Origin: JAAFHB01 sp963677935
GTDB lineage: Bacteria; Bacteroidota; Bacteroidia; Bacteroidales; Prolixibacteraceae
DNA length: 64,000 nt
Direction of reading: 5' to 3'
NCBI GenBank assembly: GCA_963677935.2
Contig: CAXXEH010000003.1
Coordinates: 2,728,001-2,792,000, forward strand
In this document: piece after piece, positions 54,030 through 62,754 of the stretch
How the letters are laid out: each line of letters starts with the position of its first letter
How positions within the stretch are numbered: the stretch's first letter is position 1
Notes under the pieces: generated by a model
What the model was told of the DNA's origin: nothing
The model's input: only the letters and a program-made list of their open reading frames with translations
The model's database searches: none
Made by a program: the position numbers and the translations under genes

Positions 54030-55895
54030 CTAAGGTGCAGAAGTCCCCTTAGCTATTGGTAACCACGACCGGTACTGATTACCTGTTTGTCCGGCGCTGG
54101 AAAAATCGCAAACATTGATTGTTGCCCCATTCTTATCTTTCAGCACTCCGTAAATCCAGGGCTCCAGGGCTCCGGCGAACTTTCTCCGTTCAAAAGTCAG
54201 CGATAAAGGATCAAATTCGGGCAGCTGTAGCGGGTCAAGGTCGTTAAATCGCGCGTCATAAGTACATAAGATGGGTCCTCTGAAAACCGAAACTTTGCCT
54301 GCGCACTCCTTCTCACCGTACCAGAGCCGCAATTTAAAATCGAGTGCTAGTTCAATCTTGTCTCCTGATTTCCAGTTTCGGTTGATTGTCTGATAGGTTC
54401 CGGGCAATACCTTTTCCAAAATAATTTTGCCATTGACTTTAACAATGGTATTTGCTGACCAGAATGGAATTCTTAATTTCAAGGAAAATGATTCAGGCTT
54501 ATTCAGTGATAATGCCAGGTTGACAAGACCATCTGCCGGATATTCTGTTTCTTCAGTAACTGTTAGTTGATTTTTAGAGGGAAGTGTTGATGTCATTTTC
54601 CCGGGACCATAGAAATTGATAACCGGTCCATCGTCTGTTTGCATCAGCGCCCATTGCGATATCATCCCCAAAGGTCGGTAGGCATTTACTGCACAGCAGT
54701 TCAGATCGGGACCCGCCATTGGCGATTGCCATGATAATTCTGTTCCTCCGAAAGCCCTTGTTCCATCCATTGGCACATTGTAGGTACACACTTTACCACT
54801 ATAGGGAATCGCACCCAGAACACTGTTGAAAGTGCTCCACTCAATCTCATCGGCCACCTTTGAATTACCGGTCATCTTAAGTACGTCGACCGAAAAGGCT
54901 GTCCAGGCGACAGTACAACATGTTTCTATTGCCTCAAGCTTATAAGGTGAACCAGTGAATCCTTCGCCGGCTGTTATCCCGCCTGTATTGTGCCGGTCAC
55001 CGTCAACACCAAAATGCCAGATTTTCTCCATCGCTGTCCGGTATTTCGTGTCACCAGTCAGTTTATACAACTCTCCAAGTGCCTGCCAGTCATGTATTGC
55101 TTCCCACCGATGCATGGGGAATTCGATGATTGATTTCCCCGCCAGAACAGAAATGAGATATTTCCCGGCACCCTCTTCATTCCACGCTTCATTGACAATA
55201 TAATTTGCCAGATCGAGGTATCTTTTTACCCCTGTCTTTTCATAGAGTAATAGCAATCCGTGACAAACGGCCATATTCATCTGACCGCCTGAATCGTCAC
55301 AGGTCAATGTTGGTTTACCCGTGCCAAAGGTTTTGCATAACAGATCAGCAGCTTTCTCGCACGCTTTCAAAGCAGGTTCATACTGATTATCTTCGTAATA
55401 GAGCATCAGCCCGTACATGCTATGATAATGTCCCCATACATCCCAGTTTTTACCTGTCAGGCGTGAATCTTTTGGGAAAGGACCCAGATAACCATCCGAA
55501 TCCTGACATGAAATCAGGTTACGGACGAACGAGTCGATGGTTACTTTCAGTTTTGCGTCATGGGTCAGCCTCCAGACCAGTTCCGCACCGGTAAGGTATT
55601 TACCTGCAAATTCGCCGGCCCAAGGCATCAGTGGTTTACGTAACGGTACCCGGTCACGGTCTCGTAATACCTGAAGAATCGCAGGACTTGATTCCGGGGT
55701 TACCAAAAAATAGTTTTGAATGGACTTATCAATACGTTTCCGAAGATACCCATCCAATTCAAAGGATTGTTTTGTTCCCTGATTGAACAATGAATGCTGC
55801 TTTATCTCAACCTTTTCCTGTGCTTTCAGCTCATTATTAATGATAAGCAGTAAAATCATCAGAGCTGAAATGAATAAACAGATCCTCTTTCCCAT
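54030..55895 (-). CDS. GH127 beta-L-arabinofuranosidase-like enzyme (Sec)
   Basis: The 621-residue exported protein is a second clear GH127/DUF1680 enzyme. After a Sec signal peptide (about 1-25) the (alpha/alpha)6 barrel includes PWAGEFAGKYLTGAELVWRL, DGYLGPFPKDSRLTG, WDVWGHYHSMYGLMLYYE and YKLEAIETCCTVAWTAFSVD, giving Glu324 and Cys326-Cys327. GPDLNCCAVNAYRPLG adds Cys400-Cys401. These are the expected catalytic and zinc-binding positions. The beta-sandwich follows with FSLKLRIPFWSAN. It differs from the GH127 at 42518-44482 in length, export signal and the paired Cys after the Glu, so they are separate subfamilies. It lies 51 bp after the unassigned six-hairpin gene. Confidence 0.85.
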   Translation of the reverse strand: MGKRICLFISALMILLLIINNELKAQEKVEIKQHSLFNQGTKQSFELDGYLRKRIDKSIQNYFLVTPESSPAILQVLRDRDRVPLRKPLMPWAGEFAGKYLTGAELVWRLTHDAKLKVTIDSFVRNLISCQDSDGYLGPFPKDSRLTGKNWDVWGHYHSMYGLMLYYEDNQYEPALKACEKAADLLCKTFGTGKPTLTCDDSGGQMNMAVCHGLLLLYEKTGVKRYLDLANYIVNEAWNEEGAGKYLISVLAGKSIIEFPMHRWEAIHDWQALGELYKLTGDTKYRTAMEKIWHFGVDGDRHNTGGITAGEGFTGSPYKLEAIETCCTVAWTAFSVDVLKMTGNSKVADEIEWSTFNSVLGAIPYSGKVCTYNVPMDGTRAFGGTELSWQSPMAGPDLNCCAVNAYRPLGMISQWALMQTDDGPVINFYGPGKMTSTLPSKNQLTVTEETEYPADGLVNLALSLNKPESFSLKLRIPFWSANTIVKVNGKIILEKVLPGTYQTINRNWKSGDKIELALDFKLRLWYGEKECAGKVSVFRGPILCTYDARFNDLDPLQLPEFDPLSLTFERRKFAGALEPWIYGVLKDKNGATINVCDFSSAGQTGNQYRSWLPIAKGTSAP

Positions 55896-55946
55896 CGATT
55901 GTCAGTTTTCAGAAGTTATTATTAAAAATACTAAGTATTAATAGCC

Positions 55947-58280
55947 CTATTTGTTCCCAACGATTGCCGTAAATTTTATTGAACCATGAGGTTTATTCCA
56001 TCGAAGCGCCCCCCCATCATCCAAAACCATTGCCTGCGACCCGGGATCGACCGATTTAATTTTCAGCCCTTCAGGCAGACGGATGTGCATCACCGCCCAT
56101 GCGCCGTTAAAGTGATCACCGAAGGTTATTTCACCCGTTACTTTTTTTTCCGATGAATCGTATCTCATTAAATAAGAAATAGTTCCAAAATGGGTAAATG
56201 CACCCGCTATTCCAACAGGTTTTCCGGAACCCAGCCATTCGCGGGCGGTTCCCAATGCCAGGTTCAGTCCATCCCCACTTTCCAGAACCATCAGGTCACG
56301 GATCACACGGACCACTGCAACCGGTGTCCAGAGGTGTTGCCGGTCACCCGAAGTTTTTGTGGTTCCCGGTTCGAGGCCTCGCTCCTCACACCAGGTATAA
56401 AGTGGCGTTCCATGATTGAGTGTCGAATAGAGATATTTTATTGCGGCATCGCCGTTACCGCGGGCAAGATGTGCTTCGGCCACATTGTCAAGGGTAATTG
56501 CAATCCAGGCGCCATCGGCCATCCATCCGGTATGGATTGGCTGACCACCTTTACTGATGTTCGATTCAATTTTACGAAGTGTACCCGTGACCAATTCATG
56601 GTCAGGAGGGAGTAAACCACACGGGGTTAATACATTGAGCGCACCCCAGCTACTGCCGGAGGTTTTGCCCGGTGTGCCCGGAATCCATCTGTAATCCTTT
56701 TCCTTAATTGCACCACGATCGAGGGCAATTAACAGATCGTCATAAGCCGTTTGGTAAATTTTTTTAAGCTCTGGCAGGTCATTTGTTTTTCCAAGTATTT
56801 CAGCCGCTTCCATTGAACACCTTTCTGCATAGACGGCCCAGAAATTATGCGGAAAAAAGACCCCGTAGTTGTCATCATCATTCATTAATCCGCAATCTCC
56901 AAATCCCCGTGGCATAAGTCCGAAGGTAAGTGGTCTCTCCCCTTCATTTATTCTCGTCCTTACCCGTTGGCTTTCCTGCCATCGTGAGCTTGCGATCATA
57001 TGAGGATAGGCATTGGCTAAAGATTTTCGGTCGTTGGTAAGACGGAAATGTTCCATTATAGCCCATGACTTAAATCCGGAACCACACCACATGGTATGCA
57101 TCCATCCCCGCTGATCGTTCCAGCAACCATCAGCTTCCTGCATTTCAACAGAGATCGATGAACTGACTGCCGATTCTTTATGGAGTCCGTTTTGATCGAG
57201 TGCGACATCTACGATAAGCGGTTCACCCGAATTTCCTGCCCGATATCCTTCAGTACCCGGTACACCAATAATGCGACCGTCAGCAATCGGTTCACGCATG
57301 ATGAATAAATCGGCAAGACACGCCTGATAGGCATTTAAAACACCTTTGTCAGGAATACTCAGTTTGGAAGCTTTATCCAACAGATTGAACCACTCTTTTT
57401 TACCCTGCTCCATTTCAAGTCCCCAGTCGCGTTTGCGTAGAGCAGGGAGATCTGCAGAATAGCCATGGTAAGGACGAATGATCCACCCCTGCCGTTTTTC
57501 GCCGGGTTTTAAATTCCAGACAAGGAGCATCTTTTTTGGTCCGGGTGGAATACCATCAGGCTGAAGTGAATAAGAATCGGCGCCCAATCCCAGGATAAGC
57601 ACACGATCGGCCCGGTCGTTCCATCCTGCTACGAGGTGGTCGCCCTGGTTCCATTTAGGATCAATCCAGGCAGGATTTTCTCCCCAATTTCCTGAATCAC
57701 ATCTGATTACAAACCTATGTGGATTTAAGTCCTTATTGGTGACCGTAATACGAATCATGGTAGCGGTCATACCACCTAATACCTCAAATTGAAAAGCACC
57801 AGTTGCATCTTCATAATTATTCTCTAATCCCGGCAGCACTTTGTCAAGCCGCGTCCACCGGCTGGATGCAAATGGCTTGCCGTCTATCTCTGGTGTTATT
57901 TGAAAGTTCCATGGTGTCGAGGGAATCCTTAATGCAAGCGGGGGGAAATTGGCCATTGCCAAACAATCGTAAGTCCACGACATTTTTAAACTACCCGGTT
58001 TTAAATCGAGTAAAGTGCGGTCGCTAGCATCGGGCCGACCGACAGTAATCCGGTGAGGGGTAGAAAAGGCGTATGAGAAATCAACTTTTGATCCCTCTTC
58101 TCCATATTGGTTATTTAAACCGGGAGAATCCAGGGTTGCATTTTCCCCGGTTGTTTGGAGTAATGGTTCGGCGGCCAATACTTCCAATTTTCCAAAAGCT
58201 GCTGCTCCAACAACAACTCCTGTACCGATTTTCAATGACTCCCTGCGGGTTATACCATTTGATGTTTTTTTCTCACTCAT
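55947..58280 (-). CDS. Tat-exported six-hairpin enzyme, family unassigned
   Basis: This 777-residue protein starts with a Tat signal (TRRESLKIGTGVVVGAAAF, about residues 11-29). An N-terminal beta-sandwich (about 65-300; FAFSTPHRITVGRPDASDRT) leads to an (alpha/alpha)6 barrel (about 305-690) with CWNDQRGWMHTMWCGSGFK, GDCGLMNDDDNYGVFFPHN and TGWMADGAWIAITLDNVAEA, then a C-terminal beta domain (FGDHFNGAWAVMHIRLPEG). Candidate catalytic acids sit in NDDDNYG and MADGAW. No CAZy family was recognised. It is placed between the MGH1-like and GH127 genes with gaps of 12 and 51 bp. It is one of the better candidates in this window for an undescribed glycosidase family. Confidence 0.65.
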   Translation of the reverse strand: MSEKKTSNGITRRESLKIGTGVVVGAAAFGKLEVLAAEPLLQTTGENATLDSPGLNNQYGEEGSKVDFSYAFSTPHRITVGRPDASDRTLLDLKPGSLKMSWTYDCLAMANFPPLALRIPSTPWNFQITPEIDGKPFASSRWTRLDKVLPGLENNYEDATGAFQFEVLGGMTATMIRITVTNKDLNPHRFVIRCDSGNWGENPAWIDPKWNQGDHLVAGWNDRADRVLILGLGADSYSLQPDGIPPGPKKMLLVWNLKPGEKRQGWIIRPYHGYSADLPALRKRDWGLEMEQGKKEWFNLLDKASKLSIPDKGVLNAYQACLADLFIMREPIADGRIIGVPGTEGYRAGNSGEPLIVDVALDQNGLHKESAVSSSISVEMQEADGCWNDQRGWMHTMWCGSGFKSWAIMEHFRLTNDRKSLANAYPHMIASSRWQESQRVRTRINEGERPLTFGLMPRGFGDCGLMNDDDNYGVFFPHNFWAVYAERCSMEAAEILGKTNDLPELKKIYQTAYDDLLIALDRGAIKEKDYRWIPGTPGKTSGSSWGALNVLTPCGLLPPDHELVTGTLRKIESNISKGGQPIHTGWMADGAWIAITLDNVAEAHLARGNGDAAIKYLYSTLNHGTPLYTWCEERGLEPGTTKTSGDRQHLWTPVAVVRVIRDLMVLESGDGLNLALGTAREWLGSGKPVGIAGAFTHFGTISYLMRYDSSEKKVTGEITFGDHFNGAWAVMHIRLPEGLKIKSVDPGSQAMVLDDGGALRWNKPHGSIKFTAIVGNK

Positions 58281-58292
58281 AAATTATTCTCA

Positions 58293-60437
58293 TTATTTAA
58301 AAGTTAAACTCACCCTATTTTTCATTTTCATCCGGACTCCTGCCACATTCCTCATTCCATCAATGTGGGTAAGCTGTTGAAGCGCTTTCCCCCTATCGTC
58401 TATAATATCAGCCAGTTTCGGACTCTGAACCGGAAGACAGATCTCCAGCATCTCGTCAGGCAACACCCCTTTCAAAGTGACTGTAATCGTTGCTTTTCCC
58501 AACTGCTGCTGGATTATTTTCAGATCAAAACGAAGATCATTCCGGCAGGGAATTTGTAAGTTGGTCATCTCTATTTCCTGGTTTAACAGTTCTTTGGGAA
58601 TATGTGGCGTGATCCGAATCCTTTTTTCAATGGCATCATAGTCGACACCAAACAGATTTTCAATAATTGCCTGGATGTATTGCGAAGCGCTCCATCCATA
58701 TCGTTGCACCCCTTCTCCGGAACCTGTTGACGGGACCAGATATTCGCAATATCGATTATTGAAAATTTTTATCGTTGACCAGTTCAGCTCGGCTGCCAGA
58801 TCATGTTTGCCGGCATTTTGCAGTCCGTTGATAACCGGCAAATTTCTCAATGTCCAGATATCTCCAAACCATGCACGACCATCATAGGGACCCTTAGCTT
58901 CGAGATATCCCGGCTCTGTTTTGGCTACCGTAGTTAAAGGGCGGGTACCCCAATTAAAAAGTGCAGGATTCAACAAAACGGGAACTAATTTTTCCACCTG
59001 CTCAGCAGATGCAATACCGGCCAAAAAAGGATCAAAGGTGGTACATAACAACCGCTTATCGTGCCTCTTTTCAATGATATTATAATTGTAATATACCCCT
59101 GCTTCATCATTCCAGAGGTACCTGTTGATATTTGATGAGAGTTGTCTGAAATCTTCTGAAAATCTTTTAGCCTCAGTGTTTTTACCCAGGAATAGCGCCA
59201 GCCGGCCCGTGTTGTAACATCCCAGAGCAACAGCGACATTCAGGTCAACAGGTGCAATAACCCCCGGATCCTGATGTGGATTGCTGAAGGTTTCTTCAAA
59301 AACCCCGGTAATCAATCCTGTATTTTTGTCTCTTTTTGTTGATGAAAACCAATATCCGAGATACTTTTTCATCGTTTCGAAGACGGTGATTTGCAAACTG
59401 GAATCTTTACTTCGTCGTGCCACATCATAAGCGGCTTCGAAGTACCGTGGAAGACTGCTGACATCTGCAACCTCTCCACGCACAGGTGATCCACCCCAAA
59501 GGTCTAAACGTCCATCAGGATTTTGCGCCTGAACCCCGGCAAAACCCCGCATCATATCTTCCGTGAGTTTTTGATTGGCCCATTTCGCACCCGCAATGTT
59601 TAAACTTGCATCGAGCTGCCACCAGTTTTGGCCATAAGCGCCACCCGGAGCCATAAACGGGAAATTAAAACCATTTAAAGGAACGTCAACAACCAAACAC
59701 TCATCCAATACTTTAAAGGCTTCCTTAAAATCGTTTTGCGAAATTCCAGGCAATTTAATATGAGGAATAACGTTATCGCTGCAGAGATCGGGGCGGAGAT
59801 TTGTCTCCTTATTTTCTCCCTTCGTAATACCGATCCAATCGATCCAGATATCGCCCCTTTGCCACATAATGGCGGGTTGAATTTTGATCCTGTCAACTGT
59901 TCCTTTCCAATGTTGATCCATATGACAAACGACTTCCTGCCACTCCTTCAGGTCAGGTTTCATCGTAAAACGGACAGATCCAGTATCCACGCCAGGCTTT
60001 TCTTTCGTTTGCCAGCGAATAAATCCATCCGTTTCGGGTGAAAGGTTCCTCATCCGGATAACAATCTTATTATATTGAGCTGCCGGGATTGAGAGTCCCT
60101 GGGGAGAAATCAGTTCATAGTGATGATCATGACCCCATACCTGGTCTTTCCACGATGGTGCCTTCTCCGTTTTTTTCTCCTGTTGAATGGTGAGCCAAAG
60201 GGCACCTCCGGTAACACTGCCGTTGAGTATTTCAGGGACGCTCCAACCATCCGGATTATTCCACTTGTCAAAATTCCAAAACCACTTCGATTCAGATGGG
60301 TTATCAATTAAAATGGTTGGTTTAATTGTCGGTTGGCTATTTGGGGGCGTCAATCCCTTTGAGTAGGAGGTTAACAATCCGGGCGATATCATGATTCCAA
60401 AAATACAACAACAGACCACTAAAAAACGATTTCCCAT
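58293..60437 (-). CDS. MGH1-like (GH63/GH37-type) glycosidase with N-terminal CBM-like domain
   Basis: The 714-residue exported protein has a signal peptide (about 1-26), an N-terminal jelly-roll-like region (about 40-215, SESKWFWNFDKWNNPDGW to DIWIDWIGITKG) that looks like a carbohydrate-binding module, and an (alpha/alpha)6 barrel (about 230-640). Barrel motifs include GAYGQNWWQLDASLNIAGAK, DLWGGSPVRGEVADVSS and YDGRAWFGDIWTLRNLPVIN, as in the mannosylglycerate hydrolase MGH1-like domain and trehalase relatives. ASQYIQAIIENLFGVDYDA leads into a short C-terminal beta domain. The reaction is probably hydrolysis of an alpha-linked terminal sugar; the identity is open. It follows the GH36 gene by 19 bp. 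Confidence 0.75.
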   Translation of the reverse strand: MGNRFLVVCCCIFGIMISPGLLTSYSKGLTPPNSQPTIKPTILIDNPSESKWFWNFDKWNNPDGWSVPEILNGSVTGGALWLTIQQEKKTEKAPSWKDQVWGHDHHYELISPQGLSIPAAQYNKIVIRMRNLSPETDGFIRWQTKEKPGVDTGSVRFTMKPDLKEWQEVVCHMDQHWKGTVDRIKIQPAIMWQRGDIWIDWIGITKGENKETNLRPDLCSDNVIPHIKLPGISQNDFKEAFKVLDECLVVDVPLNGFNFPFMAPGGAYGQNWWQLDASLNIAGAKWANQKLTEDMMRGFAGVQAQNPDGRLDLWGGSPVRGEVADVSSLPRYFEAAYDVARRSKDSSLQITVFETMKKYLGYWFSSTKRDKNTGLITGVFEETFSNPHQDPGVIAPVDLNVAVALGCYNTGRLALFLGKNTEAKRFSEDFRQLSSNINRYLWNDEAGVYYNYNIIEKRHDKRLLCTTFDPFLAGIASAEQVEKLVPVLLNPALFNWGTRPLTTVAKTEPGYLEAKGPYDGRAWFGDIWTLRNLPVINGLQNAGKHDLAAELNWSTIKIFNNRYCEYLVPSTGSGEGVQRYGWSASQYIQAIIENLFGVDYDAIEKRIRITPHIPKELLNQEIEMTNLQIPCRNDLRFDLKIIQQQLGKATITVTLKGVLPDEMLEICLPVQSPKLADIIDDRGKALQQLTHIDGMRNVAGVRMKMKNRVSLTFK

Positions 60438-60456
60438 TTTGTTATAAATTTAGACC

Positions 60457-62580
60457 TTATTTTTTAACTAAATGATATCTAACTAATAATGATGCCTGTC
60501 GCTGAGGGATGGTCAGATCGATGCCGTCCATGATTTCCTGTCCGGATTTATTTACCCGAAATCCATAGTCTTCATAGAACAGCTCGTAAGTTTCCTTCTC
60601 CGCCAGACCGCGCGGTTTGATCCGGATCGATTCATTTTCACATCCGCTACGACGGAATGCAAGAATTATCCCATCCTGTTGTTCCGGCCTGTTCATCTGG
60701 TAGGATAGCCAGGAATTATCACTGTTATCGTAATTCCAGCTGTTGGTCATCGGGTAATAATCTCCCATAAAATAGCTGCGTAGATTTTTGAAATCTGCTA
60801 TCCGTTTTTGGATGTCAGGAATTGATTCTGAGTCTTTTCCTGTGATTTCCCAACTCATAATGGTGGCTGCTCCCAAACCCGACCGGAAGGTGTAGCTATC
60901 TGTTTTCCACATACCGGTACCATGAACAGGGAGGTAAAAATTTAGTCCGAATGTGTGACTTTGTTCACCGTTTGGTTCTCCATAATTATAATCGGAACGC
61001 CAGAGAGGTGCACTTCGTGAAGTTGTTTCCAGGTCCAGTCGCTGCCCACCACCGGCGCAATTGTCAATCAGTAATTTGGGAAACCTCACCAACAGGCTGT
61101 CCCAGAAGGCATAAAGACCCTCGACATGTTTGATCTCGTGAATTCCTATTCTTCCGGGCCGATCGTTACACTCCCAATAATTCATCGGATCGACATTGTC
61201 ATCCTGACGGTAATAATCAATCCCCTCCTTCCTGATGAAGTCGGAAATATAATTGGTCATCCACACGCAAGCCTCTTTATTCCCAAGGTCAAAGAGGGAG
61301 TTATCATCCCCCTGGCGTCTGAGCAACCATTCGGGATGTTCATTATAAATCATAGAGAATTCATGAACCCTTTCCGGTTCAAACCAGACCATAAATTTGG
61401 CTCCGGTTTTGTGAATGGCATCTGCCACAGGTCTCAAACCATTGGGAAATCGTTTTGCATCTGCAGTCCAATTACCCACATTATGCCAACATCCCCCCTT
61501 CTGTTTGTCCCATCCGCAACCTGTAAACCATCCGCAATCGAGCCAGAAAACTTCCGGAAGAATTTTGAATTGCTCAAAACGTTTGACCAGCCCTACAGCA
61601 TACTCTTCAGTAAGGCAGGTGTATTCCTCACATGGTTTTGGGTCTCCCCAATCAAAACCGGCGGAAAGGGGGTATTCGGCGACACGTCCATCAATTTTGC
61701 GGGAATGGTGGGCCGTGATAAACCGTCTGAACTGGTTATGTCCGACCATCCGGTCATCTCCCTTCCAAAAAAGGAGGCAAATACGTGGTGTGCGGATATC
61801 TTCGTTCGGGTAGAGCTGCATTTTCAATTTTTCCATACCCGATTTTAGGGTCACCGATTTTTCATCCTTTTGCAATACATCAGCATACCATTTCCCGGTC
61901 CACCCCACACCAACAACAATCCCTTGCTTTCCGGGCATTTCGATATTAAAAAACGGCAGAGCTGAGGTTCCGGAAGAGCGCCCTCCGATCGGAGAAAAAT
62001 AGATATTCTTCCCGGCCTGCAGATAATCATCCATCGGTTTAAAATCGTCGCGATATCCGTTGCTCCCTTTGGAGTGGTGAAGGATAAAGGACCCCTCCCC
62101 TTCAGCGACAAAGGTCTGATCAATAACCGTTGCCTTTTCAATAAGAGGGCTATTTTTTCTGGAGGTATTGGTAAATTTCAATACCCATTCAACAGCAGGA
62201 AAATCGGTAAAAATTGTGACTGGACATTTGACCTCCAGCCCACTTTGTTTGTCAGTCCAACTGTAGACAACCATTTCGGTTCCTGGCTCTCCTGATTTTA
62301 CTTTCTCTGAATGGTATTGCCAGTTACGAATAAAGGAAGCAGAACTTTCGCTTCCGAATAAAAACGAGAATGGTGGGACAACACCTTTGGCAAAGTGCTG
62401 ATCAACCCACTTTCTTACATCCATATTGCCGGAACTGACACTCTGTTCCGGATGCCCCTCAGCAATTCCAGCCAGGAGAGTTAAACCAATAGTCATTAAA
62501 CAGAGACAAAAACAAAATTTCCAGCTGGACCCTCTCTTAATTACATTGATTTTCGAAAAATAATTTTCTTCCGGTTGCAT
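60457..62580 (-). CDS. GH36 alpha-galactosidase (tandem copy 2)
   Basis: This 707-residue GH36 enzyme has a long N-terminal extension with a hydrophobic segment (about 20-42) acting as signal peptide. The barrel carries LPEVFWLDCGWFTGCGWDKQ, KTGAKFMVWFEPERV, GIDYYRQDDNVDP with nucleophile Asp460, LLIDNCAGGGQRLDLE and SAPLWRSDYNYGEPNGEQ with acid/base Asp530. The Cys in LDCGW and the ECNDRPGR and CWHN segments are typical of longer bacterial GH36. Roughly two thirds of residues match the neighbouring gene at 62755-64000 in the shared region, so the two arose by tandem duplication. It lacks the NPCBM domain of the third GH36 (17082-19592). Confidence 0.93.
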   Translation of the reverse strand: MQPEENYFSKINVIKRGSSWKFCFCLCLMTIGLTLLAGIAEGHPEQSVSSGNMDVRKWVDQHFAKGVVPPFSFLFGSESSASFIRNWQYHSEKVKSGEPGTEMVVYSWTDKQSGLEVKCPVTIFTDFPAVEWVLKFTNTSRKNSPLIEKATVIDQTFVAEGEGSFILHHSKGSNGYRDDFKPMDDYLQAGKNIYFSPIGGRSSGTSALPFFNIEMPGKQGIVVGVGWTGKWYADVLQKDEKSVTLKSGMEKLKMQLYPNEDIRTPRICLLFWKGDDRMVGHNQFRRFITAHHSRKIDGRVAEYPLSAGFDWGDPKPCEEYTCLTEEYAVGLVKRFEQFKILPEVFWLDCGWFTGCGWDKQKGGCWHNVGNWTADAKRFPNGLRPVADAIHKTGAKFMVWFEPERVHEFSMIYNEHPEWLLRRQGDDNSLFDLGNKEACVWMTNYISDFIRKEGIDYYRQDDNVDPMNYWECNDRPGRIGIHEIKHVEGLYAFWDSLLVRFPKLLIDNCAGGGQRLDLETTSRSAPLWRSDYNYGEPNGEQSHTFGLNFYLPVHGTGMWKTDSYTFRSGLGAATIMSWEITGKDSESIPDIQKRIADFKNLRSYFMGDYYPMTNSWNYDNSDNSWLSYQMNRPEQQDGIILAFRRSGCENESIRIKPRGLAEKETYELFYEDYGFRVNKSGQEIMDGIDLTIPQRQASLLVRYHLVKK

Positions 62581-62716
62581 ATATTCCTGCGGAGTTTAGT
62601 TTCAATTCAACTGTTGTTTGATCTATAAACATTTTAGTGTCCAGATACACGTATGAAACTACGCTCATTTTTTTGTCAGTCCGGCGGATCATTCATGATA
62701 TTAACCTGGATGATTG

Positions 62717-62750
62717 CTGTAGAAGACGCACGGCGGTGCGTCTTCTACAG
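62717..62750 (-). terminator. Perfect 15-bp hairpin between the tandem GH36 genes
   Basis: CTGTAGAAGACGCAC (62717-62731) and GTGCGTCTTCTACAG (62736-62750) are perfect inverted repeats around the loop GGCG. The hairpin starts 4 bases after the stop codon of the upstream GH36 gene and 136 bp before the next start. No T-run follows on the minus strand, so it may be a REP-like palindrome or 3'-end stabiliser rather than a simple terminator. Confidence 0.65.
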
Positions 62751-62754
62751 TTCC

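Noticed and set aside
61126..61848. 240-codon plus-strand frame within GH36
   Set aside because: It is antisense to both catalytic regions of GH36 and has no independent support.
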